This document shows, one piece after another, positions 8,769 through 17,416 of a stretch of DNA of 64,000 nucleotides; positions within the stretch are counted from its first letter, which is position 1; each line of letters begins with the position of its first letter. The position numbers and the translations under genes are program-made. The DNA is from Rhodococcoides fascians A44A (lineage in GTDB: Bacteria > Actinomycetota > Actinomycetes > Mycobacteriales > Mycobacteriaceae). The stretch covers positions 838,497 to 902,496 of the forward strand of contig NZ_JMEX01000005.1 in assembly GCF_000760735.1 (NCBI RefSeq), read 5' to 3'. The notes below the pieces were generated by a model, which was not told where the DNA came from, searched no databases, and saw nothing but the letters and a program-made list of their open reading frames with translations.

Positions 8769-8808
8769 AGACTAAACCTGTTGGTCGAAACTGCACAAGT
8801 TATTTTCT
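8769..8808 (-). promoter_or_regulatory. WhiB7-type autoregulatory promoter of whiB7
   Basis: On the minus strand an AT-rich block (plus-strand 8800-8808) lies directly upstream of -35 TTGTGC (8793-8798), followed by an 18-nt spacer and -10 TAGTCT (8769-8774). AT-rich sequence a few bases upstream of -35 is the known WhiB7 binding signature. The predicted start would give a leader of roughly 530 nt. Confidence 0.75.
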
Positions 8809-8823
8809 ACCTGCGGCTTTACA

Positions 8824-10980
8824 TCAATTGGTCGATGATTCCCGCACGACGGTCAGGACGTCCTCACCGAAACGTTCCAACTTCTTCGCGCCGATCCCGG
8901 GAATGGCCACGAGACCGCGGTCGTCCTGTGGTTGCTGCTCCGCGATTGCCGTGAGCGTCGTATCGCTGAAGACAACGTAGGCAGGCACTTTCAGCTCCCG
9001 CGATTTGTCCAACCTCCATGCCTTCAACGCATCGAGCAGAGCAACATCGACGTCCGTCGGGTGACTTTCGCAGCGACCGAGCATGGTCGCCGCCGTTCCG
9101 ATCAACGGTTTGCCGCACAACCTGCACTTGGGTCCGGACTTCTTGGTCGTCGGAGTGGCGATGCGTGATGCGGGTGAATCCTCGGGAATCAATCCGTTGA
9201 GAAAACGCGACCGACGCCTGGATTTGCGACCGCCCTCGTTGCGCGCGAGCGCCCAGGACAGATGCAGATGCTCGCGCGCACGAGTGACGCCGACGTACAG
9301 CAGCCGCCGTTCCTCTTCGATCGCGGCGTCGTTGTTGGCACTCGGGTCGCTGCCGAGCGCATGCGAAATGGGCAGCGTGCCGTCGGCGAGTCCGACGATG
9401 AAGACAGCGTCCCACTCGAGACCCTTCGCTGCATGCAGCGACGCCAACGTCACACCCTGGACGACCGGTGGATGCCGCGCCTCGGCGCGGGCCGCCAGTT
9501 CACCGAGCAGACGATCCAGATCCAGCGCCGGATCCTGCGCCAACAATTCTTCGGTGACCTGTACCAGCCCGCCGAGCGATGCCCACTTCTCCCGCGCCTG
9601 CGCACCCGTCGGCTCCGTCGACGTCAAACCGAGCGGCGCCAGTACAGCGCGCACCAGCGACGGCAGGCCGTCGCCGCACTTGGACTCGTCCGGCAGATCT
9701 TCCCTGCCGGCGGCGCTGCGAAGAGTCGAAATACCCTGCCGCACTTCAGGTCTGTTGAAGAACCCTTCGCCGCCACGGACCTGGTACGGAATCTGCAACT
9801 CCGTCAGAGCCTGCTCGTGCGCCTCCGACTGCGCGTTGATGCGGTAGAGCACCGCGATCTCCGCGGGCGCGACACCCTTGCCGATCAACCTCTTGATCGC
9901 CCGAGCGACACCGTCGGCCTCGGCCGGCTCGTCGTCGTACTCGAAGAACTCCGGTTCTGGGCCTGCCGGGCGTTGCCCGATCAACTGCAGCCGAGTCCCG
10001 GCGATCCGCCCGCGCGCTGCACCGATCACCCGGTTGGCGAGCGACACCACCTCGGGAGTCGATCGGTAGTCACGCTCGAGACGCACGACGGTGGCGTCGG
10101 GAAAGCGTCGCGAGAAATCAAGTAGGTATCGCGGGGTCGCGCCGGTGAACGAGTAGATCGTCTGATTCGCATCACCGACGACCGTCAGGTCGTCACGCTC
10201 GCCGAGCCAGGCATCGAGCACTCGCTGCTGCAGAGGCGTCACGTCCTGATACTCGTCCACCACGAAGCAGCGGTACCGCTCACGGAACTCGTCGGCGACG
10301 GCAGAATGCTCCTCGAGCGCAGCAGCGGTGTGCAGCAGCAGGTCGTCGAAATCCAGCAGCATTCCGTCGCCGCCGTGCGACTTCAAATCCTCGTACCCGG
10401 CGTAGACCGAGGCGACCTTCGCAGCATCGATCGGCACCTCCCGGCGCAGCCGCGCGGCCACTGCCGGGTAGTCCTCGGGTGCGATCAACGAGCCCTTCGC
10501 CCATTCGATCTCACCGGCCAGATCGCGCACGGAGTCCGTCGACGTGGACACTCCGGCGCGGTGCGCCGACTGGCTCACCAGGGCGAACTTCCGATCCAGA
10601 AGCTGCCAGCCCGTGTCCCCGACCACCTGAGGCCAGAAGTACTTCAGCTGCCTCAGCGCAGCAGCGTGGAACGTGCGGGCCTGCACGGACGGGCCCTCAC
10701 CACCGACACCCAGTTCTCTCAACCGGCCGCGCATCTCCCCCGCGGCCCTCGCCGTGAAGGTCACTGCGAGGACTTGCCCGGCCGACACGTGACCGGCGTC
10801 GACGAGGTGTGCGATGCGCCTCGTGATCGTCCTCGTCTTGCCGGTACCGGCACCGGCGAGAACGCAGACGGGGCCTCGTGGGGCCGCCACCGCGGCCGAC
10901 TGTTCGGGATCCAACCCGGCGGTCATCGAATCCACAGACATGGTCTCCATCTTGTCAGGGGGTGCCGACACACCCGTCAT
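8824..10980 (-). CDS. uvrD2: ATP-dependent DNA helicase UvrD2
   Basis: A superfamily 1A helicase of 718 residues. It has Walker A AGAGTGKT (about 42-49), motif II VDEYQDV, motif [13 protein letters not shown], and motifs V/VI in [21 protein letters not shown] and [11 protein letters not shown]. After the motor comes a zinc-type tetracysteine segment (CRLC then C in MLGRCESHP) and a C-terminal HRDC domain ([21 protein letters not shown]). The tetracysteine plus HRDC arrangement defines mycobacterial UvrD2, which is essential there and unwinds 3'-tailed duplexes. An in-frame ATG at 10950 is an alternative start; neither has a clear ribosome binding site. It diverges from mrx1, so the two share a short control region. 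Confidence 0.95.
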   Translation of the reverse strand: MTGVSAPPDKMETMSVDSMTAGLDPEQSAAVAAPRGPVCVLAGAGTGKTRTITRRIAHLVDAGHVSAGQVLAVTFTARAAGEMRGRLRELGVGGEGPSVQARTFHAAALRQLKYFWPQVVGDTGWQLLDRKFALVSQSAHRAGVSTSTDSVRDLAGEIEWAKGSLIAPEDYPAVAARLRREVPIDAAKVASVYAGYEDLKSHGGDGMLLDFDDLLLHTAAALEEHSAVADEFRERYRCFVVDEYQDVTPLQQRVLDAWLGERDDLTVVGDANQTIYSFTGATPRYLLDFSRRFPDATVVRLERDYRSTPEVVSLANRVIGAARGRIAGTRLQLIGQRPAGPEPEFFEYDDEPAEADGVARAIKRLIGKGVAPAEIAVLYRINAQSEAHEQALTELQIPYQVRGGEGFFNRPEVRQGISTLRSAAGREDLPDESKCGDGLPSLVRAVLAPLGLTSTEPTGAQAREKWASLGGLVQVTEELLAQDPALDLDRLLGELAARAEARHPPVVQGVTLASLHAAKGLEWDAVFIVGLADGTLPISHALGSDPSANNDAAIEEERRLLYVGVTRAREHLHLSWALARNEGGRKSRRRSRFLNGLIPEDSPASRIATPTTKKSGPKCRLCGKPLIGTAATMLGRCESHPTDVDVALLDALKAWRLDKSRELKVPAYVVFSDTTLTAIAEQQPQDDRGLVAIPGIGAKKLERFGEDVLTVVRESSTN

Positions 10981-11023
10981 CCCGTCTGCCGCCTCGGACT
11001 CCGCCGGTGCTCACTCGACCGAC

Positions 11024-11049
11024 GGAACAACACATTCGGCATCGGTGTT
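11024..11049 (+). promoter_or_regulatory. SigH-type promoter of mrx1 (GGAAC-N18-GTT)
   Basis: GGAAC at 11024-11028, exactly 18 nt, then GTT at 11047-11049, ending 10 nt before the mrx1 GTG. This fits the SigH/SigR consensus (GGAAT or GGAAC, 17-19 nt, GTT) and would give a nearly leaderless mRNA. Confidence 0.72.
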
Positions 11050-11059
11050 GAATCGTCTC

Positions 11060-11332
11060 GTGACTACCACCGAGAACTCAGCACCCGAGTCCCCCGCGGC
11101 ACTGACCGTCTACTCCACGACGTGGTGCGGTTACTGCAGGCGTCTGAAGACCCAGCTCGACGAAGCCGGCATCGCGTACGCCGAGATCGACATCGAGGAA
11201 GATCCGAAGTCCGCCGAGTTCGTCGGCAGCGTCAACGGCGGCAACCACGTCGTCCCGACCGTTCTGTACGCCGACGGCTCGACCGCGACCAACCCGTCAC
11301 TCGCCGCCGTCAAGAGCGCACTCGGACTCTGA
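11060..11332 (+). CDS. mrx1: Mycoredoxin 1
   Basis: A 90-residue glutaredoxin fold protein. The active site is Cys23-Gly-Tyr-Cys26 (STTWCGYCRRLK), which marks mycoredoxins rather than ordinary glutaredoxins (CPYC); the cis-Pro region is HVVPTVLYADG. Mycoredoxin-1 removes mycothiol from mixed disulfides on proteins. The GTG at 11060 is chosen because it places the thioredoxin fold at the normal distance and because a SigH-type promoter ends 10 nt upstream. It lies divergent to uvrD2 and convergent to nudC, as Rv3198A does in M. tuberculosis. Confidence 0.94.
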   Translation: MTTTENSAPESPAALTVYSTTWCGYCRRLKTQLDEAGIAYAEIDIEEDPKSAEFVGSVNGGNHVVPTVLYADGSTATNPSLAAVKSALGL

Positions 11333-11375
11333 TGCCACGCGTGGCGGGTCGGACGCGGTAACGACGCTGCGCAAC

Positions 11376-12284
11376 CTAACCGGCGGAGCCCGCCCACGCT
11401 TCGAGCATGCCCCGGGCGATCGAGATCGAGCCCGGCAACAGAAGCCGTGAGTCGGAGTCGGCGGCCCAGTCGCCGACTTCGAGAGCCGCTCGGACCTCGC
11501 TGCGGTCGAACCAGTGCGCCTCGGCGATCTCACCGTCCAGGAAGTTCAGCGGAACCTCGGGATCGGCGACGGCGGAGAACCCGATCATCACCGACCGCGG
11601 AAACGGCCACGGCTGACTGCCGAGGTACGTGATGTCGGAGACGGTGATGCCGACTTCCTCGCGGATCTCCCGTAGGACGCAGGTCTCGAGCGATTCGCCC
11701 GCTTCGACGAAGCCCGCGAGGACCGAGAATCGACGCTCCGGCCACGCCGGAGCCCGGGCCAGGAGGACCTTGTCCGCTCCGTCGTGCACGAGGCAGATGA
11801 CCGCGGGGTCCGTGCGGGGAAACTGCTCGTGGCCGTTGGACGTGCTGACACGCGACCACCCGGCCGCCGACGGAGTCGTCGCTGCGCCGTCGAGCGCACT
11901 GAAGCTTGCACTCGCATGCCAGTTCAGGATCGCGAGCGCGCTCGTCAGGATCGACAGCTGGGTCGCGTCCAGACGCTCACCGATGGTCCGAAGGTCCCCC
12001 AGCTCGCCGGTCAGAGCCCCGACGCGCTGCGCCCACAGATGACGTCCGTCGTCGATGCCGAGAAACACGGCGTCCAGCGCGGGTTCCGAACCGAGGTCCG
12101 TCGCATCGACGTACACCAGAGAATCGCCCTCGACCCGGAGCCTTCCCCGGTGATCGACCTGCAGTACCTTCGCCGTCGGCCAGCCGCTGCGCAGCGCGTC
12201 GGTGTTCTTTCGAAGTTCCTCGGCTCGATCGAGTGGCGAGCGGGACAACAACGGTGGAGAAGCGAGTTCGAATCGTGGCACCAC
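11376..12284 (-). CDS. nudC: NAD+/NADH diphosphatase NudC
   Basis: A 302-residue Nudix hydrolase. The Nudix box occupies residues 191-213 (GFVEAGESLE...REIREEVGI), and the NADH-specific signature SQPWPFP is at 223-229. It hydrolyses NAD(H) to NMN(H) and AMP, and members can remove NAD caps from RNA. The region where E. coli NudC has a four-cysteine zinc ribbon (about residues 122-160) aligns with WHASASFSALDGAATTPSA and contains no cysteine, so the zinc site is lost. The GTG at 12284 is used. It converges on mrx1 and follows the K+ channel gene on the same strand. Confidence 0.93.
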   Translation of the reverse strand: MVPRFELASPPLLSRSPLDRAEELRKNTDALRSGWPTAKVLQVDHRGRLRVEGDSLVYVDATDLGSEPALDAVFLGIDDGRHLWAQRVGALTGELGDLRTIGERLDATQLSILTSALAILNWHASASFSALDGAATTPSAAGWSRVSTSNGHEQFPRTDPAVICLVHDGADKVLLARAPAWPERRFSVLAGFVEAGESLETCVLREIREEVGITVSDITYLGSQPWPFPRSVMIGFSAVADPEVPLNFLDGEIAEAHWFDRSEVRAALEVGDWAADSDSRLLLPGSISIARGMLEAWAGSAG

Positions 12285-12345
12285 TGAACCCTACTGCGCC
12301 CGCTCGGACCCTCGTCCGACCGCGTGGACTGGATCGTCCGCGCGT

Positions 12346-13413
12346 TCACTCCCCTACGCGGCGGATGTAGAGCAGACGATCCGATGCCTCGACGGCGTCG
12401 ACCTCGGGCGATCCGACGCGGTACAGCTTGCCTCCGCGCACGACGCCCAACACGATGTCGGTGAGGTGTCGCGGCGACCCGCCCACCTCGTCGCGCTCGA
12501 CTTCGCGCTCGGCGACAGCGAATCCGGCCTCCGGCGTCAGGAGATCCTCGATCATCTCCACCACGCTCGGCGTCGAGGTAGCGATGCCGAGCAGACGTCC
12601 TGCGGTCTCCGAGGACACCACCACCGAGTCCGCACCCGACTGCCGAACCAGGTGAGTGTTCTCGGCCTCTCGTACCGACGCGACGATCTTGGCCTTCGGC
12701 GCGATCTCGCGCGCGGTGAGCGTCACCAGCACCGCGGTGTCGTCGCGGTTGGTGGCGACGATGATCGCTGCGGCGTGCTGCGCGCCGGTCAATCGCAACA
12801 CGTCCGACTTGGTCGCGGAACCGTGCACCGTGACCAACCCCATGTTGGACGCGGAATCGAGGACCGTCTGGTCCGTGTCCACGACGACGATCTCCGACGC
12901 GGGAACACCGTCCCCGAGCATGGCGTCGACCGCGGTGCGGCCCTTCGTTCCGAAACCGATGACCACGGTGTGATTGCGCACGCTGCGCCTCCATCGCTGA
13001 ATTTTGAATGCCTGCCGGGAACGCTCCGTGAGAACCGCGAGCGTCGTGCCGACCAACAAGATGAGGAAGAAGATTCGAAGTGGTGTGATCACCAGAATGT
13101 TGACGAGGCGGGCCGACGGCGCGATCGGAGTGATGTCGCCGTATCCGGTCGTGGACAACGAGACCGTCGCGTAATAGAGCGCATCGAGGAAGGACAGTTC
13201 GTTGTCCTGAGCGTCCCGATACCCGTCGCGGTCCAGGTACACGATCACCGCGGCCAGCAGCAAGGCCGCGAGCGCGATGAGGATGCGCCGATAGATCGCG
13301 CGCCACGGGCTGCTCTGCAACTCCGGAACTCGCAGAACACCCACCAACGCGAAGTCCGGCTTGTCGGTCAGCGTGTCGCCCGCACTCAAGCGGGCACGCA
13401 ATCTACCAGCCAC
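12346..13413 (-). CDS. Potassium channel with RCK/TrkA_N domain
   Basis: A 355-residue two-helix channel subunit. Membrane segments lie at about 43-60 and 105-125, with the selectivity filter TTGYGD at 88-93. A Rossmann RCK domain follows (VVIGFGTKGRTAVDAML) and ends with a TrkA_C-like tail (RHLTDIVLGVVRGGKLYRVG). Such channels conduct K+ and are gated by nucleotide or ion binding to the RCK domain. The GTG at 13413 is chosen because AAGGA lies just upstream; the longer frame adds only low-complexity basic sequence. It corresponds to Rv3200c and is followed by nudC with a 61-bp gap. Confidence 0.92.
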   Translation of the reverse strand: MAGRLRARLSAGDTLTDKPDFALVGVLRVPELQSSPWRAIYRRILIALAALLLAAVIVYLDRDGYRDAQDNELSFLDALYYATVSLSTTGYGDITPIAPSARLVNILVITPLRIFFLILLVGTTLAVLTERSRQAFKIQRWRRSVRNHTVVIGFGTKGRTAVDAMLGDGVPASEIVVVDTDQTVLDSASNMGLVTVHGSATKSDVLRLTGAQHAAAIIVATNRDDTAVLVTLTAREIAPKAKIVASVREAENTHLVRQSGADSVVVSSETAGRLLGIATSTPSVVEMIEDLLTPEAGFAVAEREVERDEVGGSPRHLTDIVLGVVRGGKLYRVGSPEVDAVEASDRLLYIRRVGE

Positions 13414-13561
13414 GTTTCCTTCTCTGCTCTCGTCGCATCTGCACTCGTCGCAGCCCGTTCGTTCACCGCAACGGTCCGGCTGGCAGCCTAACCCCAATCC
13501 GCGATTTCGCTCGTGCCGACGCGTCGACCACTGTCGTCGCCGCTTGTGGCACGGTGTAGCC

Positions 13562-13945
13562 ATGACACAGCGCACGAGTCACGCCGCGGCCGCACGACTC
13601 GCCGTTCTTCTGGGCGGCGCGGGGGTCCTCCACTTCGTCACCCCCCAGTTCTTCGACATGCAGGTACCCCGCGCTCTTCCGGGCAAGGCGCGCACGTATA
13701 CGCAGGTGTCGGGAATCGCCGAGCTCGCCGTGGCCGGTGCAGTGGCCGTTCCGGCGACACGGCGCCTCGGTGGCGGGCTCGCTGCAGCGCTCTTCATCGC
13801 GGTGTTTCCCGCGAACATCGACATGGCGCGCAGGTTCGTGAGCAACCCCAAGACCTCCCCCGCCGTCAAAGCCGCTGTGCTGGCCCGTCTTCCGCTCCAG
13901 ATTCCACTGGTGACCGAAGCCCTGAAGGTACGACGACTGTCCTGA
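13562..13945 (+). CDS. DoxX-like small membrane protein
   Basis: A 127-residue protein with three to four hydrophobic helices (RLAVLLGGAGVLHFV, AELAVAGAVAVPATRRLGGGLAAALFIAVFPANIDMA). The pattern and the conserved LHF and FPANIDMA stretches fit the DoxX/DUF-type membrane proteins common in actinobacteria. The role is unknown; related proteins have been tied to oxidative-stress membrane complexes. The ATG at 13562 is the first sensible start. It converges on adnB, leaving 3 bp between the stops. Confidence 0.8.
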   Translation: MTQRTSHAAAARLAVLLGGAGVLHFVTPQFFDMQVPRALPGKARTYTQVSGIAELAVAGAVAVPATRRLGGGLAAALFIAVFPANIDMARRFVSNPKTSPAVKAAVLARLPLQIPLVTEALKVRRLS

Positions 13946-13948
13946 CGC

Positions 13949-16900
13949 TCACGATCTCTCGCCGAACTCGATGTCCCGGGTCCCGTCGATGAGGGTCGCG
14001 AGCTGCCCGGCGTCGGGCAGGTCGTCCGGAGCGATGGTCCGGCCGCTGCGCACATAATGGAACGCGGCACGCACACGATCCAGAGGAACGGGCTCCGCAG
14101 TCGACGCGGACATCAGCTCGGCCCACGCGATGCGATACGCAGCGAGCTGCATGACCACCGACTTCTCCTCGGCGGCAGTCGGCTCCTGCCCCGTCTTCCA
14201 GTCGATGACGGTCCATCCACCGTCCGAATCGGCGAACACCGCATCGATCCGGCCCCGAAGTACCGTCCCGGCAACGGACGTCTCGAACGGGACCTCGACC
14301 TCGATCGGACTACGAAGCGACCAGTCGGAGTCGAGGAAGGCCTGCTGCAACGTCTCGAGATCGACATCGGCGGAGGCACCCGTGTCCGCCGAGCCCGGTA
14401 GCTCGTCGAGATCCAACAACCTCGTCGCTCCGAAGCGTCGCTCGATCCAGGCGTGGAACGCTGTGCCTCGACGCGCCAGAGGGTTGGGAGGAAACGGCAA
14501 CGGTCGACGAAGTCGCGACGCCAACGCGTCCGGATCTGCGGCGAGATCGACGAGCTGACTCACCGAGAGGTTGTGCGGCAACTCCACATCCACCCTGGTG
14601 TGCATACGCTCCTCTCGTTCGGCGAGCAGAGCATCGACGTCGGCAGCCCAGTTCTCCGGATCGGATTCGTCGTCGTGCCCGGAAGGCTGCGACGTGTCCA
14701 CGCCCAGGACCGCCCTCACTCCACGCTCCACGGCGTCGCGGCGCAGTCCCAGCGGATCTCGCGGCCACAGGGCAGAATGAGGCTGGGCCGCAAGCGGATT
14801 CTCCGATCCGTCCTCGGGCGCGGGGTCCCAATGATCGACGACGCCGACAGGGCGGCCGCGATCGGAGCCGTCGTCGAGGACGGCCCGCACCTCACTGAGG
14901 AAGTCGGACGGTCCGCGCGGTTTGCTGCTCGTCTCGTCCCAGTGGTGACCCGAGACGAACAGGACCCGTTCCGTCCTGGTGAGCGCTACGTAGAACAGGC
15001 GGCGGTCCTCGGCCGACCGGCGACGTGCCAGCGCGTCCTTGTGCCGGTCGATGGCGTCGGCGAGGTCCTTACGGTTGTGCACGTCGTCGAGTTCCAGAAC
15101 GGGGACGCCCTCGGACGACCGACCGCTGTCGTCGGCGACCGATCTGTCTCCGCGCAGTGTCGGCGGAAGCTCCGCCATCGCGCCGAGCCAGGTCGATGCA
15201 GCCGTCGACGACGGAAAAACACCCTTGGACACGTGAGGGACAGCGACGACCTCCCATTCGAGGCCCTTCGCCGAATGCACGGTGAGTACCTGCACTCGGT
15301 GCGGCGCCACCTCGATCTCCCCTGGTGCAAGTCCGTCCTCGACGGTCTCCGCCGCGGCGAGAAAGGCAAGGAAACCGGTGACCGTCGAGCTGGGATTGTC
15401 GGCGTAATCGGCCACGACAACCGCGAATTCGTCGAGGTGCTCGCGGCCGACCACTCCGACGGCGGACATCGGCGTACGAGCCTGGGCTTCGATTCCGATG
15501 CCCATCGACCGCTCGATGTCGGCCACGAGCTCCGTCAGAGGCTGACCGATTCGATCCCGTAGTGCATGCACCTCGGCGGCGAGCGCGGAGATCCTCGCGA
15601 ATCCGCTCTCCGAATAGCGCTCCTCCGGACCGGGATCGGCGATGGCGTCCGCCAGTCCGGCGTCCTCCGAATGCTCACCCGGGAGCGAACTTTCGAGCGC
15701 GGCATCGAGCGCCGCCACATCGTCGACTCGGCCCGGTGTTCCGTGGCCGGAGCGAATTCCCAGTTCCCGCATTCGCCGCGACAGAGCACGAAGGTCGGCG
15801 GCACCGATCTGCCAACGCGAACCGGTGAGGACACGCATGGCTGCACTTCCCGCCATCGGGTCCGCGACCAGTCGGAGCATCGCGATGACGTCGGCGACCT
15901 CCGGAACGTGCAGCAAGCCGCCGAGTCCGACCACCTCGACCGGAAGACCCCGGGCGCGTAGTGCATCGGCTATCGGTTCGGCGTCGGCGTTCCTACGCAC
16001 CAACACCGCCGCCGTCGGGGGTAACCGATCCTCGGCGAGCGCCGATCGATACTCCCCGGCGATGCTGTCCGCGACCCACTCGCGCTCGTCGAGCACCGTC
16101 GCCGACAACGCAATCCTCACGTCACCGGGCTCCACCCCCGGCCGCGGCCGAAGCGTCGGCACCGACACACCAGTCTCCGGGTCGCTCCCGCCGGCTCCGC
16201 TCCCAGCCCCCCGGTCGCTCCTGCCGGCTCCGCTCCCAGCCCCCTCACGGAGCGGCGTCGTGATCCGATTCGCGAGTTCGAGCGCTTCGGCAGGATTGCG
16301 CCAGCTGGTCAGCAGTTCGAGCCTGGGTGCGGGTGCGCCGCTCGACTGCGGGAAATCGGTTGCGAACCGCGGGAGATTGGCCGCCGAGGCACCTCGCCAT
16401 CCGTAGATCGACTGCATCGGATCACCGACCGCTGTCAATGCGAGAGTGGCGTCGGATCCTCGACCGAACAACGAGGACAACAGGACTCGCTGTGCATGGC
16501 CTGTGTCCTGATACTCGTCGAGTAGTACCAGCCGGAACCTGCTCCGTTCGGACCTGCCCACGTCCTGGTGTTCGGCCGCGACCCGTGCCGCGAGCGACAT
16601 CTGACTGCCGAAGTCGAGCGCACCCTCACGACGCAGTGTCTCGGCGAGCCGCTCGACCAGTGGCAACAACGCAACACGTGCGTGCTGCGCATCGACGATG
16701 TCCAGCAGGGCCTTCGCCGGACCGCCTCGTTGCTTGGGACCGGGGCCGAGGGTGTGGACGAGTCGATCGAGCTCCAGGTGCGCGCCGCGGAGGGCGTCGG
16801 GCGCGACCAGATGCTCGGCGAGCTGACCCGACAGCGCAAGAACCGCCTCGGTGATCGACGTGGGGTTGCGTTCGGTGTCCAGGTCGCCGTCCCACGTGCT

Positions 16901-17416
16901 CACCACCCGATGCGCCAACTGCCACAGTTCGGTCTCCGACAGGAGTGTGGCCGAGGGCTCGATCGGGAGCAACAGTCCGTGCTCGGTCAACAGCCGCCCC
17001 GCGTACGAGTGGTACGTACTCACTTCCGGCTCACCGCTCAGAATTCGTTCTCGCAGAGCGAGACTGGGATCGAGTTCTCGAACGATGTCGGAACCGGCGA
17101 GCCGCGCGAGGCGGGCCCGGATTCGCGAAGTGAGCTGCTGCGCGGCCTTTCGTGTGAACGTGAGGCCGAGTACGGCGTCGGGGTCGACGAATTCGTTGGC
17201 GACCATCCAGACGACGCGCGCAGCCATGGTCTCGGTCTTGCCCGCTCCCGCTCCTGCGACGACGAGCGTCGGCCCGAGCGGGGCCGAGATCACTGCCGCC
17301 TGTTCTGCTGTCGGCGGATGCTTCTGCCCCAGCGCCCGAGACAACTCGATCGGATCGATCCGTGCGTCGCGAACGGAACGTTCGAGCCGTGTGCCGGTTT
17401 TGGTGTCCGTACTCAA
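13949..17416 (-). CDS. adnB: AdnB helicase-nuclease subunit
   Basis: A 1155-residue UvrD-like helicase with a C-terminal RecB-type nuclease. Walker A is VVAGAGAGKTETMAARV near residue 50, motif II is LLDEYQDTGHAQRVLL, motif III GDPMQSIYGWRG, motif VI FYVALTRTERVLFV. The nuclease motif is VIDWKTGQEPTAAEEKSVVMQLAAY. With AdnA it forms the end-resecting motor-nuclease of mycobacteria and relatives. The start is TTG at 17416, sharing bases with the adnA stop (TTGA overlap), which implies translational coupling. Residues of about 391-413 (GAGSGAGRSDRGAGSGAGGSD) are coded by a 33-bp tandem repeat and interrupt the stretch between ELANRITTPL and the next conserved block, so they look like an insertion. 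Confidence 0.95.
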   Translation of the reverse strand: MSTDTKTGTRLERSVRDARIDPIELSRALGQKHPPTAEQAAVISAPLGPTLVVAGAGAGKTETMAARVVWMVANEFVDPDAVLGLTFTRKAAQQLTSRIRARLARLAGSDIVRELDPSLALRERILSGEPEVSTYHSYAGRLLTEHGLLLPIEPSATLLSETELWQLAHRVVSTWDGDLDTERNPTSITEAVLALSGQLAEHLVAPDALRGAHLELDRLVHTLGPGPKQRGGPAKALLDIVDAQHARVALLPLVERLAETLRREGALDFGSQMSLAARVAAEHQDVGRSERSRFRLVLLDEYQDTGHAQRVLLSSLFGRGSDATLALTAVGDPMQSIYGWRGASAANLPRFATDFPQSSGAPAPRLELLTSWRNPAEALELANRITTPLREGAGSGAGRSDRGAGSGAGGSDPETGVSVPTLRPRPGVEPGDVRIALSATVLDEREWVADSIAGEYRSALAEDRLPPTAAVLVRRNADAEPIADALRARGLPVEVVGLGGLLHVPEVADVIAMLRLVADPMAGSAAMRVLTGSRWQIGAADLRALSRRMRELGIRSGHGTPGRVDDVAALDAALESSLPGEHSEDAGLADAIADPGPEERYSESGFARISALAAEVHALRDRIGQPLTELVADIERSMGIGIEAQARTPMSAVGVVGREHLDEFAVVVADYADNPSSTVTGFLAFLAAAETVEDGLAPGEIEVAPHRVQVLTVHSAKGLEWEVVAVPHVSKGVFPSSTAASTWLGAMAELPPTLRGDRSVADDSGRSSEGVPVLELDDVHNRKDLADAIDRHKDALARRRSAEDRRLFYVALTRTERVLFVSGHHWDETSSKPRGPSDFLSEVRAVLDDGSDRGRPVGVVDHWDPAPEDGSENPLAAQPHSALWPRDPLGLRRDAVERGVRAVLGVDTSQPSGHDDESDPENWAADVDALLAEREERMHTRVDVELPHNLSVSQLVDLAADPDALASRLRRPLPFPPNPLARRGTAFHAWIERRFGATRLLDLDELPGSADTGASADVDLETLQQAFLDSDWSLRSPIEVEVPFETSVAGTVLRGRIDAVFADSDGGWTVIDWKTGQEPTAAEEKSVVMQLAAYRIAWAELMSASTAEPVPLDRVRAAFHYVRSGRTIAPDDLPDAGQLATLIDGTRDIEFGERS
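16180..16245. repeat. Two-copy 33-bp tandem repeat inside adnB
   Basis: Units start at 16180 and 16213, each 33 nt (GGTCGCTCC...GGCTCCGCTCCCAGCC), and they keep the reading frame (11 codons each). With a single 1-nt gap the unit matches the intergenic unit at 3755 at about three quarters of positions, including GGCTCC-CTC-CAGCC. The codons give GAGSGAGRSDR and GAGSGAGGSDP in AdnB. Confidence 0.8.
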
